From the NCBI GenBank assembly GCA_043789035.1, contig JAYWIG010000335.1:1-25622 (forward strand): DNA of 25,622 bases. Reading direction: 5' to 3'. The translations under genes and the position numbers were made by a program. This document shows, one piece after another, positions 1 through 7,088 of the stretch. The notes under the pieces were generated by a model that did no database searches, was not told the DNA's origin, and worked only from the letters and a program-made list of their open reading frames with translations. Source of the DNA: JAYWIG01 sp043789035 (lineage in GTDB: Bacteria; Pseudomonadota; Gammaproteobacteria; Burkholderiales; Burkholderiaceae_E). The number at the start of each line of letters is the position of its first letter. Position 1 is the first letter of the stretch.

Positions 1-34
1 TTCGATAGTTTACCGAACTTGGAAAAGAGCAGTT

Positions 35-1357
35 TTAACCTTGGATGTCTTTTGCTAGGCGTGCCCCGGAAAACTGCCAACGTGCATCAGGCGGGAAGAA
101 GTGTCGATAGCTTGTGCGAATGTGTGATGAAGGTGTCACGCATGAACCGCCCCTGAGCACAAACTGATTGCACATAAATTTGCCGTTGTATTCGCCAACT
201 AAACCTGGAGCTTCACGAAAGCCGGGGTAAGCCAAATAAGCACTTTGTGTCCATTCCCATACATCGCCAATCAAATGGCCAAGCTGGTTCGGCTCTAATC
301 CCTCTTTGAGTTCTAGCGGGTGGTAGATATTGTCTTCGAGTAAGTTGTGTTTGGTGCTTGCGTTAGCGTTGGCTGCAATTTCCCATTCCGCTTCTCTTGG
401 CAAGCGGGCACCCATCCATCGTGCTATGGCATCGGCCTCGAAGTAACTCAAATGAGGGCAGGGTACCCGCCTTGAAATCTCACACATACCGCGAAGAGTA
501 AACGTATTCCAGCCGTTGTTTCTGCCTTGGACATCGCCAGCATGCTGCTCCCAATATAAAGGCGCATTCCAAGCTTGTTCTTGGACGGAATCCCACCCCA
601 TTGATAGCCAAAACTGTGGGCTTTTGTAGCCGCCATCTGCGATAAAGTCGAGTACGTCACCGTGGGAGATTGGCAAACTACTCAGGCTAAATGCATTGAG
701 GTAGACCTTGTGCCTCGGAGTCTCATTATCAAAGCAAAAAGATTCAGCACCGTTGCCAATTTCATGAAGCCCACCTTCGAAATCAACCCATGTCGCAGGA
801 GCACTTTTTGCCCTTACTAAGGGCCAGCCGTCTCGATAGGCTGGTTTTAACGGGTTTTGCGAGAGCAGGTGTTTCAAATCAGTAAGTAGTAGTTCTTGAT
901 GTTGCTGCTCGTGATTGATGCCGAGTTCAACGAGTGACGCTAACTCCTTGCGTTCCGTGATATTTAGGTGCGCTAGTTGCTGCAAAAGCGCATCAATTCG
1001 AGCTTCGACATTTTCACGGTAGGCTAGTACTCGGGACAAGTCTGGCCGTGAGATCAGCCCTCTTTTTGCACGAGGAAATTTGTCACCCACGCCGATGTAA
1101 TAACTATTGAATAGAACTCGGAATGAGTCGTCAAAGGGCTTGAAGTTTTTTTCAAATCTCTCAAGGATGAACACTTCGAAAAACCAAGTTGTATGGGCTA
1201 AATGCCATTTGGTTGGGCTGGCGTCTGGCATGGATTGCAGCGCGCTGGTCTCAAGAGATAGGCCTTGAATTAATGTGAGCGTTTGGATTCGACAAAGAGA
1301 AAAAGCCGTGCTTGCCGACTTTGCCTCAGTAACAATGCTTGGTGCCAAGGTGTTCAA
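35..1357 (-). CDS. egtB: Ergothioneine biosynthesis sulfoxide synthase EgtB
   Basis: Non-haem iron enzyme that joins hercynine to a thiol donor (gamma-glutamylcysteine or cysteine, depending on type) with O2, giving the sulfoxide precursor of ergothioneine; expected to be cytoplasmic. The N-terminal DinB-like domain shows WHLAHTTWFFE and, about 95 residues on, HEQQHQE; these supply the three iron-binding histidines of the family. The C-terminal half is an FGE-sulfatase-type fold (GGLHEIGN, ARLPREAEWE, GDVWEWTQSAY, VLRGGS, ending RWQFSGARLA). I chose the TTG at 1357 because AGGGG (1366-1370) lies 8 bases before it. The frame stays open to another TTG at 1399 with no visible ribosome-binding site, which would add 14 residues. 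It is divergent from the bicarbonate permease gene. The histidine methyltransferase egtD often neighbours egtB and could lie just past the left edge, but is not visible. The family call is firm; the donor type is not resolved. Confidence 0.9.
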   Translation of the reverse strand: MNTLAPSIVTEAKSASTAFSLCRIQTLTLIQGLSLETSALQSMPDASPTKWHLAHTTWFFEVFILERFEKNFKPFDDSFRVLFNSYYIGVGDKFPRAKRGLISRPDLSRVLAYRENVEARIDALLQQLAHLNITERKELASLVELGINHEQQHQELLLTDLKHLLSQNPLKPAYRDGWPLVRAKSAPATWVDFEGGLHEIGNGAESFCFDNETPRHKVYLNAFSLSSLPISHGDVLDFIADGGYKSPQFWLSMGWDSVQEQAWNAPLYWEQHAGDVQGRNNGWNTFTLRGMCEISRRVPCPHLSYFEADAIARWMGARLPREAEWEIAANANASTKHNLLEDNIYHPLELKEGLEPNQLGHLIGDVWEWTQSAYLAYPGFREAPGLVGEYNGKFMCNQFVLRGGSCVTPSSHIRTSYRHFFPPDARWQFSGARLAKDIQG

Positions 1358-1365
1358 TGTAGTAA

Positions 1366-1370
1366 CCCCT
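1366..1370 (-). promoter_or_regulatory. Ribosome binding site deciding the egtB start
   Basis: AGGGG on the minus strand, 8 bases before the TTG at 1357. The alternative upstream TTG at 1399 has no purine-rich element in front of it, so this site favours the shorter protein. Confidence 0.5.
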
Positions 1371-1499
1371 ACATTTGCTTGTGCCTGATAGTACGCCAAT
1401 GATAATTTGTCTGCATTACACGGACTTTTGATCGATACCGGCGTAACTCTAGGGAATTAGCATCGATTAGTTAAGTCCTTATGGCACCATCACCCGATT

Positions 1500-2438
1500 A
1501 TGGACGTAGTCGTACTATTTTTCTTGTTTGGTCTATTAGCTGGTTTGGCTCGTACTGAGCTTAAACTACCCGCTGCGCTTTACGATTCGTTGTCGCTAAT
1601 TCTTCTACTTGCGATTGGCTTGAAAGGCGGTGAAGGCTTAGCAAAACAGGCACTGGCGCCATTAGCACCGCAGTTAGCGCTAGTGATTGCTCTCGGGATC
1701 GTGCAGACCTTGATTGCCTTTATAGTGCTGCTTCGGTTAGGCAAGTTATCCCGCCCAGATGCCGCGTCGATTGCAGCCCACTTCGGTTCAGTTAGCGTAG
1801 CAACCTTTGCCGTTGGGGTAAATTGGCTAACTTCACGAAACATTGATTTCGAGCCGCAGATGGCGATTTTCTTGGCCGTGATGGAAGTGCCGGCAATTAT
1901 GGTCGGTATTGTGTTGGCTCGGGGTCTCGGTAAACAAACTGAATGGAAGGTTTTATTGCATGAAACGTTTTTGGGAAAGGGCGTTACGCTGTTGCTGGGT
2001 GGCATGGCCATAGGCTGGATCGCAGGACCGGAAGGCTTAAAACCTATTAAAGGTTTATTCTATGATCTCTTCAAAGGTGCGCTGACCTTGTTCTTGCTTG
2101 AGATGGGGCTGATCGTCAGTAAACAGATTATGGATTTGAAGCGCAAAGGTTCGTTCATCATTGCCTTCGGTATCTTGATGCCTTTGTTCTCGTCCCTCTT
2201 AGGGCTTGGATGCGGTTTGCTATTAGGCCTTTCCATTGGCGGCTGTACGTTGTTAGCCACGTTAGCTGCGAGTGCATCTTACATTGCAGTACCTGCGGCG
2301 ATGCGTATCGCTTTGCCGCAGGCAAACCCTGGTTTGTCATTGGCAGCTGTGTTGGGCATTACTTTTCCGTTTAATATCCTGATAGGCATACCGCTGTATT
2401 ACCGAATGGCCGCATATTTTCTGGGCGTAGCAACATGA
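1500..2438 (+). CDS. sbtA: SbtA-family sodium-dependent bicarbonate permease
   Basis: 312-residue, highly hydrophobic inner-membrane protein with about ten predicted membrane segments. It matches the SbtA family, whose cyanobacterial members are high-affinity Na+/HCO3- symporters. The clearest signature is AAHFGSVSVATFAVG around residues 99-113, followed by MAIFLAVMEVPAIM. The family's inverted two-half layout is apparent: the second half repeats hydrophobic segments after a charged loop near residue 215. The ATG at 1500 is the only usual start after the preceding in-frame stop; no good Shine-Dalgarno sequence precedes it. Its TGA overlaps the ATG of the SbtB-like gene (ATGA), the usual partner arrangement, which strongly supports the call. 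No RuBisCO or carboxysome gene is in the window, so the imported bicarbonate more likely feeds carboxylases such as PEP or acetyl-CoA carboxylase (inference). Transport of another anion cannot be excluded. Confidence 0.85.
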   Translation: MDVVVLFFLFGLLAGLARTELKLPAALYDSLSLILLLAIGLKGGEGLAKQALAPLAPQLALVIALGIVQTLIAFIVLLRLGKLSRPDAASIAAHFGSVSVATFAVGVNWLTSRNIDFEPQMAIFLAVMEVPAIMVGIVLARGLGKQTEWKVLLHETFLGKGVTLLLGGMAIGWIAGPEGLKPIKGLFYDLFKGALTLFLLEMGLIVSKQIMDLKRKGSFIIAFGILMPLFSSLLGLGCGLLLGLSIGGCTLLATLAASASYIAVPAAMRIALPQANPGLSLAAVLGITFPFNILIGIPLYYRMAAYFLGVAT

Positions 2439-2743
2439 GTTTAATCACTGAGAAAAAAACCTTGCTGACCATTGTGACCGAATCAGTGGTCGAACAAACG
2501 CTGTTGCGCGAACTTGAACGATTAGGAGCGAAGGGTTATACAGTATCGGACGCTAGGGGCATGGGTAGCCGGGGTAGTCGCGATGCAGCTTGGCAAGAGG
2601 TTGCGAACATTCAAATCAAAATTATTTGTGCTAGGCAGCAAGCCGAAGACATACTTGTGCATTTGCAAACCAAGTACTTTAAAGATTACGCAATGGTTTC
2701 CTTTATGCAGGAAGTTGAAGTGTTACGCGCTGAGAAGTTTTGA
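2435..2743 (+). CDS. sbtB: SbtB-type PII-like regulator of the bicarbonate permease
   Basis: 102-residue PII-superfamily protein. Characterised cyanobacterial SbtB forms trimers that bind adenine nucleotides, including cAMP, and act on SbtA at the membrane. Family features seen here are an N-terminal beta strand (LLTIVTE), then GAKGYTVSDARGMGSRGSRD (residues about 32-51, entering the T-loop), a NIQIKII strand, and KYFKDYAMVSF before the final VEVL strand. The protein stops shortly after VEVLRAEKF. It therefore lacks the C-terminal Gly-Pro-x-Gly-Cys redox (R-loop) extension present in several cyanobacterial SbtB proteins. It starts inside the sbtA stop (ATGA), indicating translational coupling, and its own stop overlaps the next gene by one base. 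Co-regulation with sbtA is therefore expected. GlnB/GlnK proteins differ in T-loop sequence and usually pair with amtB, so I reject that alternative. Confidence 0.85.
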   Translation: MSLITEKKTLLTIVTESVVEQTLLRELERLGAKGYTVSDARGMGSRGSRDAAWQEVANIQIKIICARQQAEDILVHLQTKYFKDYAMVSFMQEVEVLRAEKF

Positions 2744-3294
2744 TGATAAAGTTCATTTCCCTCCTCTTTCTAGTTTTAAGTTTCATCGCGCAACCATCGA
2801 ATGCAGTAGAGGCGTTAAAGCAAGGCAATATTATTTTGTTCCGTCACGCGAATGCGCCGGGTGTGGGTGATCCCCCTAACTTTCTGGTGAGTGATTGTTC
2901 AACTCAACGAAACTTAGACGAAGTTGGTCGCACACAATCAAAACGCATTGGTGAGTATTTACAATTTAATGGCGTGAAAGTACATCGAGTCATTACGTCG
3001 CAATGGTGTCGATGCAAAGAGACCGCTGCTCTCGCATTTTCGAACTTGACTGCAGAAGCAAGACAAGAAAACCCAGCGTTTAACTCCTTCTTTAATGAAA
3101 GGCAGGATGAGCCAAAACAAACAGAAAGTGCCAAAGCGCTGCTGATGGAGTGGAAAGGGCCAGGTACTTTAGTAGTTGTTACTCATCAAGTGAACATCAC
3201 TGCGCTAACCGGCATTTTTCCGCAATCGGGCGAGGGAATTGTTCTGCAAAAGCAAGGGAATCAGTTGAAGGTGGTGGGGCGGATTACGCCCTAA
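2743..3294 (+). CDS. Predicted exported histidine phosphatase family protein
   Basis: 183 residues. An N-terminal signal peptide (MIKFISLLFLVLSFIAQPSNA, cleavage after Ala-21 or so) precedes a histidine-phosphatase (phosphoglycerate-mutase-like) fold. The catalytic motif reads ILFRHANAPG, with Ala in place of the Gly of the classical RHG triad. The second catalytic histidine is in VVVTHQVNITALTG near the C-terminus. Between them lie LDEVGRTQSKRIGEYL and VITSQWCRCKETA, typical of the family. A periplasmic location and phosphomonoesterase activity follow from the family; the substrate is unknown. The ATG at 2743 shares one base with the sbtB stop (TGATG), so it is probably translated by coupling. 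A TTG one codon earlier is possible but less likely. The gene ends 25 bases from the convergent DUF1501 gene. Its place in an sbtAB unit is unusual. Confidence 0.8.
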   Translation: MIKFISLLFLVLSFIAQPSNAVEALKQGNIILFRHANAPGVGDPPNFLVSDCSTQRNLDEVGRTQSKRIGEYLQFNGVKVHRVITSQWCRCKETAALAFSNLTAEARQENPAFNSFFNERQDEPKQTESAKALLMEWKGPGTLVVVTHQVNITALTGIFPQSGEGIVLQKQGNQLKVVGRITP

Positions 3295-3319
3295 TGGCGA
3301 CATGGTGGCCCGTGTAGAT

Positions 3320-4591
3320 TCAGGATCGATTACGCACTGTTAATTCTGGAAACACAGCAGAGAGCTGATTATCTTTAAGGCGAAACTTCTGTTCCAGAAT
3401 GTTGACAATAGGGTCGCGAAAATCCGTCGTAATCGCGAGGTCTCGACCTTCATTTAAGGCATTCGTTTCTAAACCGGGCCATTGGCCTTCCACTCGACCG
3501 CCTTTGATGTTTCCACCTAACGTCCACATCACATTTCCGTGGCCGTGATCAGTACCTTGATTGCCATTTTGTTTCACGGTTCTACCGAACTCCGACATTA
3601 CAACTATAGTGGTTTCAGCGAATCGATTGCCCATGTTTTTAATCAGTGAATCAATCGCTTCGCCCAGTAGTCCCAGCCTATTGGCAAGCTGGCCTTTGCC
3701 ATTGCCCTGGTTTACATGAGTGTCCCAGCCGCCGACCGGAACGAATGCTAATCGAACTCGTGCGTCGCGTTGCATGAGTTGTCCTAGGCGTGCAGTGTCT
3801 TGGGCTAAGCCTCGAAGCGATAGAGAGCCCTGATCGGCTTTCGGATCGTCGCTTGCGAGTGAAGTCATGATCTCTTTTCGAGTGGCTGTGGCTTCGCGTA
3901 CCGTTTCCGAAAGTTTGTCATTACCAGCGTAGAGCTTGGCAAAGGCATCTGCGACAGGCTCGCGATCCAGTACACCTTTGGCAACCGCTGCGTTACCTTG
4001 AGCAAGCGACGCAACCGGAGATGAGCCCGCGAAGATTCGTGGCATCACTGGCCCCAGGTTGACAGCTTGCAGACGTTTGGAGGCATCAACACTCTCGCTG
4101 TTTAGACTAATTGCTAAGCGATTGAGCCATCCATCTTGTGTCGATTTCTTGCCCGGCGTGCCGGATTCCATGTAATCTTGCGCGTCGAAATGTGAGCGTG
4201 TAGTGTCGTGTGAACCACTCGCGTGAATAAAGTTTAAGTTTGCGCTTTCCCAATAGGGCATCAACATAGCGAGCGCTGGATGTAAACCAAACAAACTGTC
4301 CAAGCGAAGCAGGCCATCTGTTTCACCTGGCTTTGCGATAGCAATGGTTGGACGCGAGTTGTAGTAGTTGCCCTCTGCGTAAGGAGCAACCACCGATAGG
4401 CCATCGACTGCACCGCGAAGCATAATGACCACCAACCTTGCGTTTTCATTAATAGTGGCTGCACTAGCGCGTGAGGCCCAAATGCCGTTTGCTCCAAAGC
4501 TGATAATTGACGCAGTTGAGCAATGAATAAATGATCGCCTAGAAGTTTGAATCATGGGAGCAGATTTGGGCATCATAAAAGTTGGTTTCAT
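3320..4591 (-). CDS. DUF1501 family protein, Tat-exported
   Basis: 423 residues. A twin-arginine signal, TSRRSFIHCS at about 16-25, followed by a hydrophobic stretch ending ASRASA, predicts export by Tat of a folded protein. The mature part opens with ARLVVIMLRGAVDGLSVVAPY and later has MSEFGRTVKQNG and GTDHGHGNVMW, the hallmark of DUF1501, a family structurally related to sulfatases/alkaline phosphatases. The conserved Asp and His residues there suggest metal binding (inference). DUF1501 genes are very often next to DUF1800 genes, as here: this start lies 5 bases after the DUF1800 stop. The biochemical role of the pair is unknown. There is no clear ribosome-binding site at the ATG at 4591; in-frame ATGs at residues 6, 7 and 13 are alternative starts that keep the twin-arginine motif. 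Confidence 0.88.
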   Translation of the reverse strand: MKPTFMMPKSAPMIQTSRRSFIHCSTASIISFGANGIWASRASAATINENARLVVIMLRGAVDGLSVVAPYAEGNYYNSRPTIAIAKPGETDGLLRLDSLFGLHPALAMLMPYWESANLNFIHASGSHDTTRSHFDAQDYMESGTPGKKSTQDGWLNRLAISLNSESVDASKRLQAVNLGPVMPRIFAGSSPVASLAQGNAAVAKGVLDREPVADAFAKLYAGNDKLSETVREATATRKEIMTSLASDDPKADQGSLSLRGLAQDTARLGQLMQRDARVRLAFVPVGGWDTHVNQGNGKGQLANRLGLLGEAIDSLIKNMGNRFAETTIVVMSEFGRTVKQNGNQGTDHGHGNVMWTLGGNIKGGRVEGQWPGLETNALNEGRDLAITTDFRDPIVNILEQKFRLKDNQLSAVFPELTVRNRS

Positions 4592-4596
4592 AAAGT

Positions 4597-6240
4597 TTAG
4601 CGACGCATCATCGCTGGCCCGGCAACAACAAGCGCTCGTGCCAGTGACGAATCGTTAGCGCTTGCCAGCGCTAGTTTCCTGGTCGGTTCATTGACCAACG
4701 GCCCCAAAGTTTGCATGAGACCTTCGACCGTAATCGAATTTAATGCATTACCAAAACTTCGAGCAGTAAATAAGTTGTTCGCAAAGTTAATGCGTTTTGT
4801 CATTGCGTCGGGATTAAGCCAAGCAGCTTCTGTATTTTTGTAGCCGTCCGGTGTTGCGCATCCGTAGAGCGGCATACCTTGTGCCGCAAGAGCCCCGCTT
4901 AAGGCTTGCAAATTTTCAGGGGTTTGGCCAGTGGCTCTTACAACGGACAAAACATATTGATAAGGTGTTTTAAACTTTACTGCGACGTTTTCTTTTGCCC
5001 AAAAGGCATCGCTCGAAAATAGGGCTGCTAAAACTTGGGTGATTTCGCCGTCTGTTGTTGTGAAAACTTGCGCAAGCTTTGCGACCAAAGCTGGGTCGGG
5101 TTTGTCATTTACAAAATATTGCGCAAGCTTGTAGCTGATATGCTTTGCCGTTGCAGGATGTTTAGCAAGTGTATCAAGCGCGAACTCACCTTCTGCTTGG
5201 CCTTGTGGTAATACTTGAAACCCAAGCCATTCTTTTTCACCTTTGTCGTGAATGCGTTCATTGAAGAAAAAGCCGGGCATTTGCGCGATGGAACCTGGCG
5301 CTGCAGGTGTGTCTGAACTAATCGTTTGGTTGGGTGATTGAATGGACCAACCCGTGAGCATTCGAGCTAGTTCAGTCACATCTTTTTGTTTATAGCCCCC
5401 GTCAACTCCTAGGGTGTGAAGTTCCATCAGCTCGCGGGCATAGTTTTCATTCAAACCACGAGGATTGGCACCGCCTGCGCCCATACCTGGTGCTGCGCTT
5501 TGTGCATTATCGAGGTAGTACAACATTGCCGGGTGATGGGCCGTAGCCCCTAGTAAATCGCGAAACTTGCCAAAAGCAAACGGGCGAATTGCATAGTGTT
5601 CATAGTGTCCCATCATCACACGTAAAAGATTCTTACCTTGGAATACATTGAAATGGTTGAACCAAAAGTCCACCATGACTTCTTCAAGCTGTCGAGGGCT
5701 CTCGAGTGCACGTAAAAGGCGAGATTCCATCGCTGGCCTGGCGATGCTAGTGACAAATCTGCCTAGTGGGTTTGCGGGCTCAGGCTGGCTCGGCTGCGCA
5801 TTACCCGCTTGCGGTGCTCCTAAAAGCATTTCGTTGTTTATCACGTTCGATGCCGCGTTGGCTGCGACTTGTTGATTGCTACGAAGGAGGCTACGAAATT
5901 CTTGTACCATCCTTACCGGGTGCTGATTTACGAATGCGCCTTCGTTCAATCGAGATGCGAGGGCCGCTGGCATTAAAAGAGCACTTGGTTTGAGTTGTTG
6001 AGCGATCCACTTCGACGGATCTTCAGCAATGATCGAAAGATCGCCAGGCCTAGGGCCGAAACCGAGTCGATTAATTAAGTGGGTAGCGATTTGCTCTTGG
6101 CTAAAACTGCGAGTAGCACTCGGCAGCTTGATTGGCGCTAAGTTGTTTGCAAAAGTTAAAACTGGCGCACTTAGAAGGTAAGTAGCGCTTGTAGCTATAA
6201 ATTGCTTGATAGCAGTGCGGCGGCGAAGGAATGTATTCAT
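4597..6240 (-). CDS. DUF1800 family protein, probably Tat-exported
   Basis: About 547 residues from the ATG at 6240; a TTG two codons earlier (6246) is possible. The N-terminus MNTFLRRRTAIKQFIATS followed by YLLSAPVLTFA looks like a Tat signal. The body carries the DUF1800 signatures HLINRLGFGPRPGDL (about residue 37 on), MVDFWFNHFNVFQ, and NENYARELMELHTLGVDGG followed by VTELARMLTGWS. Family length is normally 450-600 residues, so it is complete. Function is unknown for the family; it accompanies DUF1501 in many Gram-negative bacteria and the two are taken to act together in the periplasm or at the surface (inference). A Pro/Gln/Asn-rich insert (AGNAQPSQPEPANPLG) near residue 150 is probably a loop. 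The 89 bases before it show no strong promoter, so it may be read from upstream genes. Confidence 0.86.
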   Translation of the reverse strand: MNTFLRRRTAIKQFIATSATYLLSAPVLTFANNLAPIKLPSATRSFSQEQIATHLINRLGFGPRPGDLSIIAEDPSKWIAQQLKPSALLMPAALASRLNEGAFVNQHPVRMVQEFRSLLRSNQQVAANAASNVINNEMLLGAPQAGNAQPSQPEPANPLGRFVTSIARPAMESRLLRALESPRQLEEVMVDFWFNHFNVFQGKNLLRVMMGHYEHYAIRPFAFGKFRDLLGATAHHPAMLYYLDNAQSAAPGMGAGGANPRGLNENYARELMELHTLGVDGGYKQKDVTELARMLTGWSIQSPNQTISSDTPAAPGSIAQMPGFFFNERIHDKGEKEWLGFQVLPQGQAEGEFALDTLAKHPATAKHISYKLAQYFVNDKPDPALVAKLAQVFTTTDGEITQVLAALFSSDAFWAKENVAVKFKTPYQYVLSVVRATGQTPENLQALSGALAAQGMPLYGCATPDGYKNTEAAWLNPDAMTKRINFANNLFTARSFGNALNSITVEGLMQTLGPLVNEPTRKLALASANDSSLARALVVAGPAMMRR

Positions 6241-6329
6241 GCCCAAAGAATAGCCCCAGCTTTACGAAGTGACTAGGGGAAATACGCAAAAGTTGTAATT
6301 GCCTGTAAATAAATAAGACCAGTGGCGGC

Positions 6330-7064
6330 TTAACGATCAAAGTAAATTGCCGCAAGCATACTTAAGCCAGCGAAAAGCAATACCCCATCCATCAACAGTT
6401 TGAACTGTTCGACTTTGATTTTTTCCACAATACGTTTGGAAATAAACGCGCCGGCGGTAAGTGCTAAGCCAACAAGAACGCCTTTGGTGATGGCCTCTAA
6501 TGGCAGGAGTTCGAAGTTTCTTAAAACAACGGCTTTGCTGCCAAAGGTGAGTAACGAAGCAACGGCTTCGGTGCCAATAAACGGGCCTTTAACGAGGCCA
6601 TGCGCGATAAAGAACGGTGTATTGATAGGCCCGGTTGAAACCATTAAGCCCGAGAGGTAGCCGATGACGATTCCTGGAAATAAAAGATGCCATGCTTTTA
6701 GCTGCCAATGGCGCGCAGCCAGCCAGCGCCTAGCGGGAATCATCAAGATGAGCACAACCCCGAGCACTGCCTCGACAAGCTTTGGAGTGAGCTCAACAAA
6801 AGTTCTAGCCCCAAGCGCGGCAGCGGGAATGGAAGCCGCGCAGTACCAAAAAACCGGTGGCCAGCTAATCGCTTTCCACCAAATCCAGACTCTAGAGCCA
6901 TTGGCGAAAAGAGCCGCAACCGCCATGATGGGTACGGCTTGTTTTGCGCCGAAAACCCACACAAGTATGGGCATCAAAATAATCGACGAACCAAAGCCGA
7001 TAACACCACCAACAGTGCCAGCGAATACGCCCATGATCGCAATGAGCAAGTAGGCTATGCCCAA
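6330..7064 (-). CDS. TauE/SafE (DUF81) family membrane permease
   Basis: 244 residues with about seven to eight hydrophobic segments. The start MGIAYLLIAIMGVFAGTVGG with VIGFGSSIILMPILV is the typical first half of the TauE/SafE fold, and LSGLMVSTGPINTPFF begins the second, inverted half. Family members are proposed to export sulfite or sulfoacetate or to move other small organic anions across the inner membrane; the substrate here is not evident. The start is a TTG at 7064, supported by AAGAGG (7073-7078) with about 8 bases spacing; a TAG lies eight codons upstream and no ATG lies between. It begins 24 bases after the stop of the Bug-family gene, suggesting cotranscription. A functional link to the solute-binding protein is possible but unproven. 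Confidence 0.83.
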   Translation of the reverse strand: MGIAYLLIAIMGVFAGTVGGVIGFGSSIILMPILVWVFGAKQAVPIMAVAALFANGSRVWIWWKAISWPPVFWYCAASIPAAALGARTFVELTPKLVEAVLGVVLILMIPARRWLAARHWQLKAWHLLFPGIVIGYLSGLMVSTGPINTPFFIAHGLVKGPFIGTEAVASLLTFGSKAVVLRNFELLPLEAITKGVLVGLALTAGAFISKRIVEKIKVEQFKLLMDGVLLFAGLSMLAAIYFDR

Positions 7065-7072
7065 TGCGTATA

Positions 7073-7078
7073 CCTCTT
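7073..7078 (-). promoter_or_regulatory. Ribosome binding site for the TTG-started TauE gene
   Basis: AAGAGG on the minus strand, 8 bases before the TTG at 7064. It supports the non-ATG start, because no ATG or GTG exists between the in-frame stop at 7086 and this codon. Confidence 0.5.
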
Positions 7079-7088
7079 CTTCGATCTA

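Noticed and set aside
1400..1499. Divergent promoters between egtB and sbtA.
   Set aside because: The position demands promoters, but I could not find a -35/-10 pair with acceptable match and spacing on either strand.
2583..2870. Plus-strand frame overlapping sbtB and the phosphatase gene in another frame.
   Set aside because: It covers the junction of two recognisable genes and matches no family; a shadow frame.
3295..3319. Bidirectional terminator between the phosphatase and DUF1501 genes.
   Set aside because: Only 25 bases, with no stem followed by a T-run.
6241..6329. Promoter before the DUF1800 gene (TTTACA with a TATTTC-like box).
   Set aside because: The spacing (19 bases) and the poor -10 match are not convincing; the gene may be transcribed from upstream.
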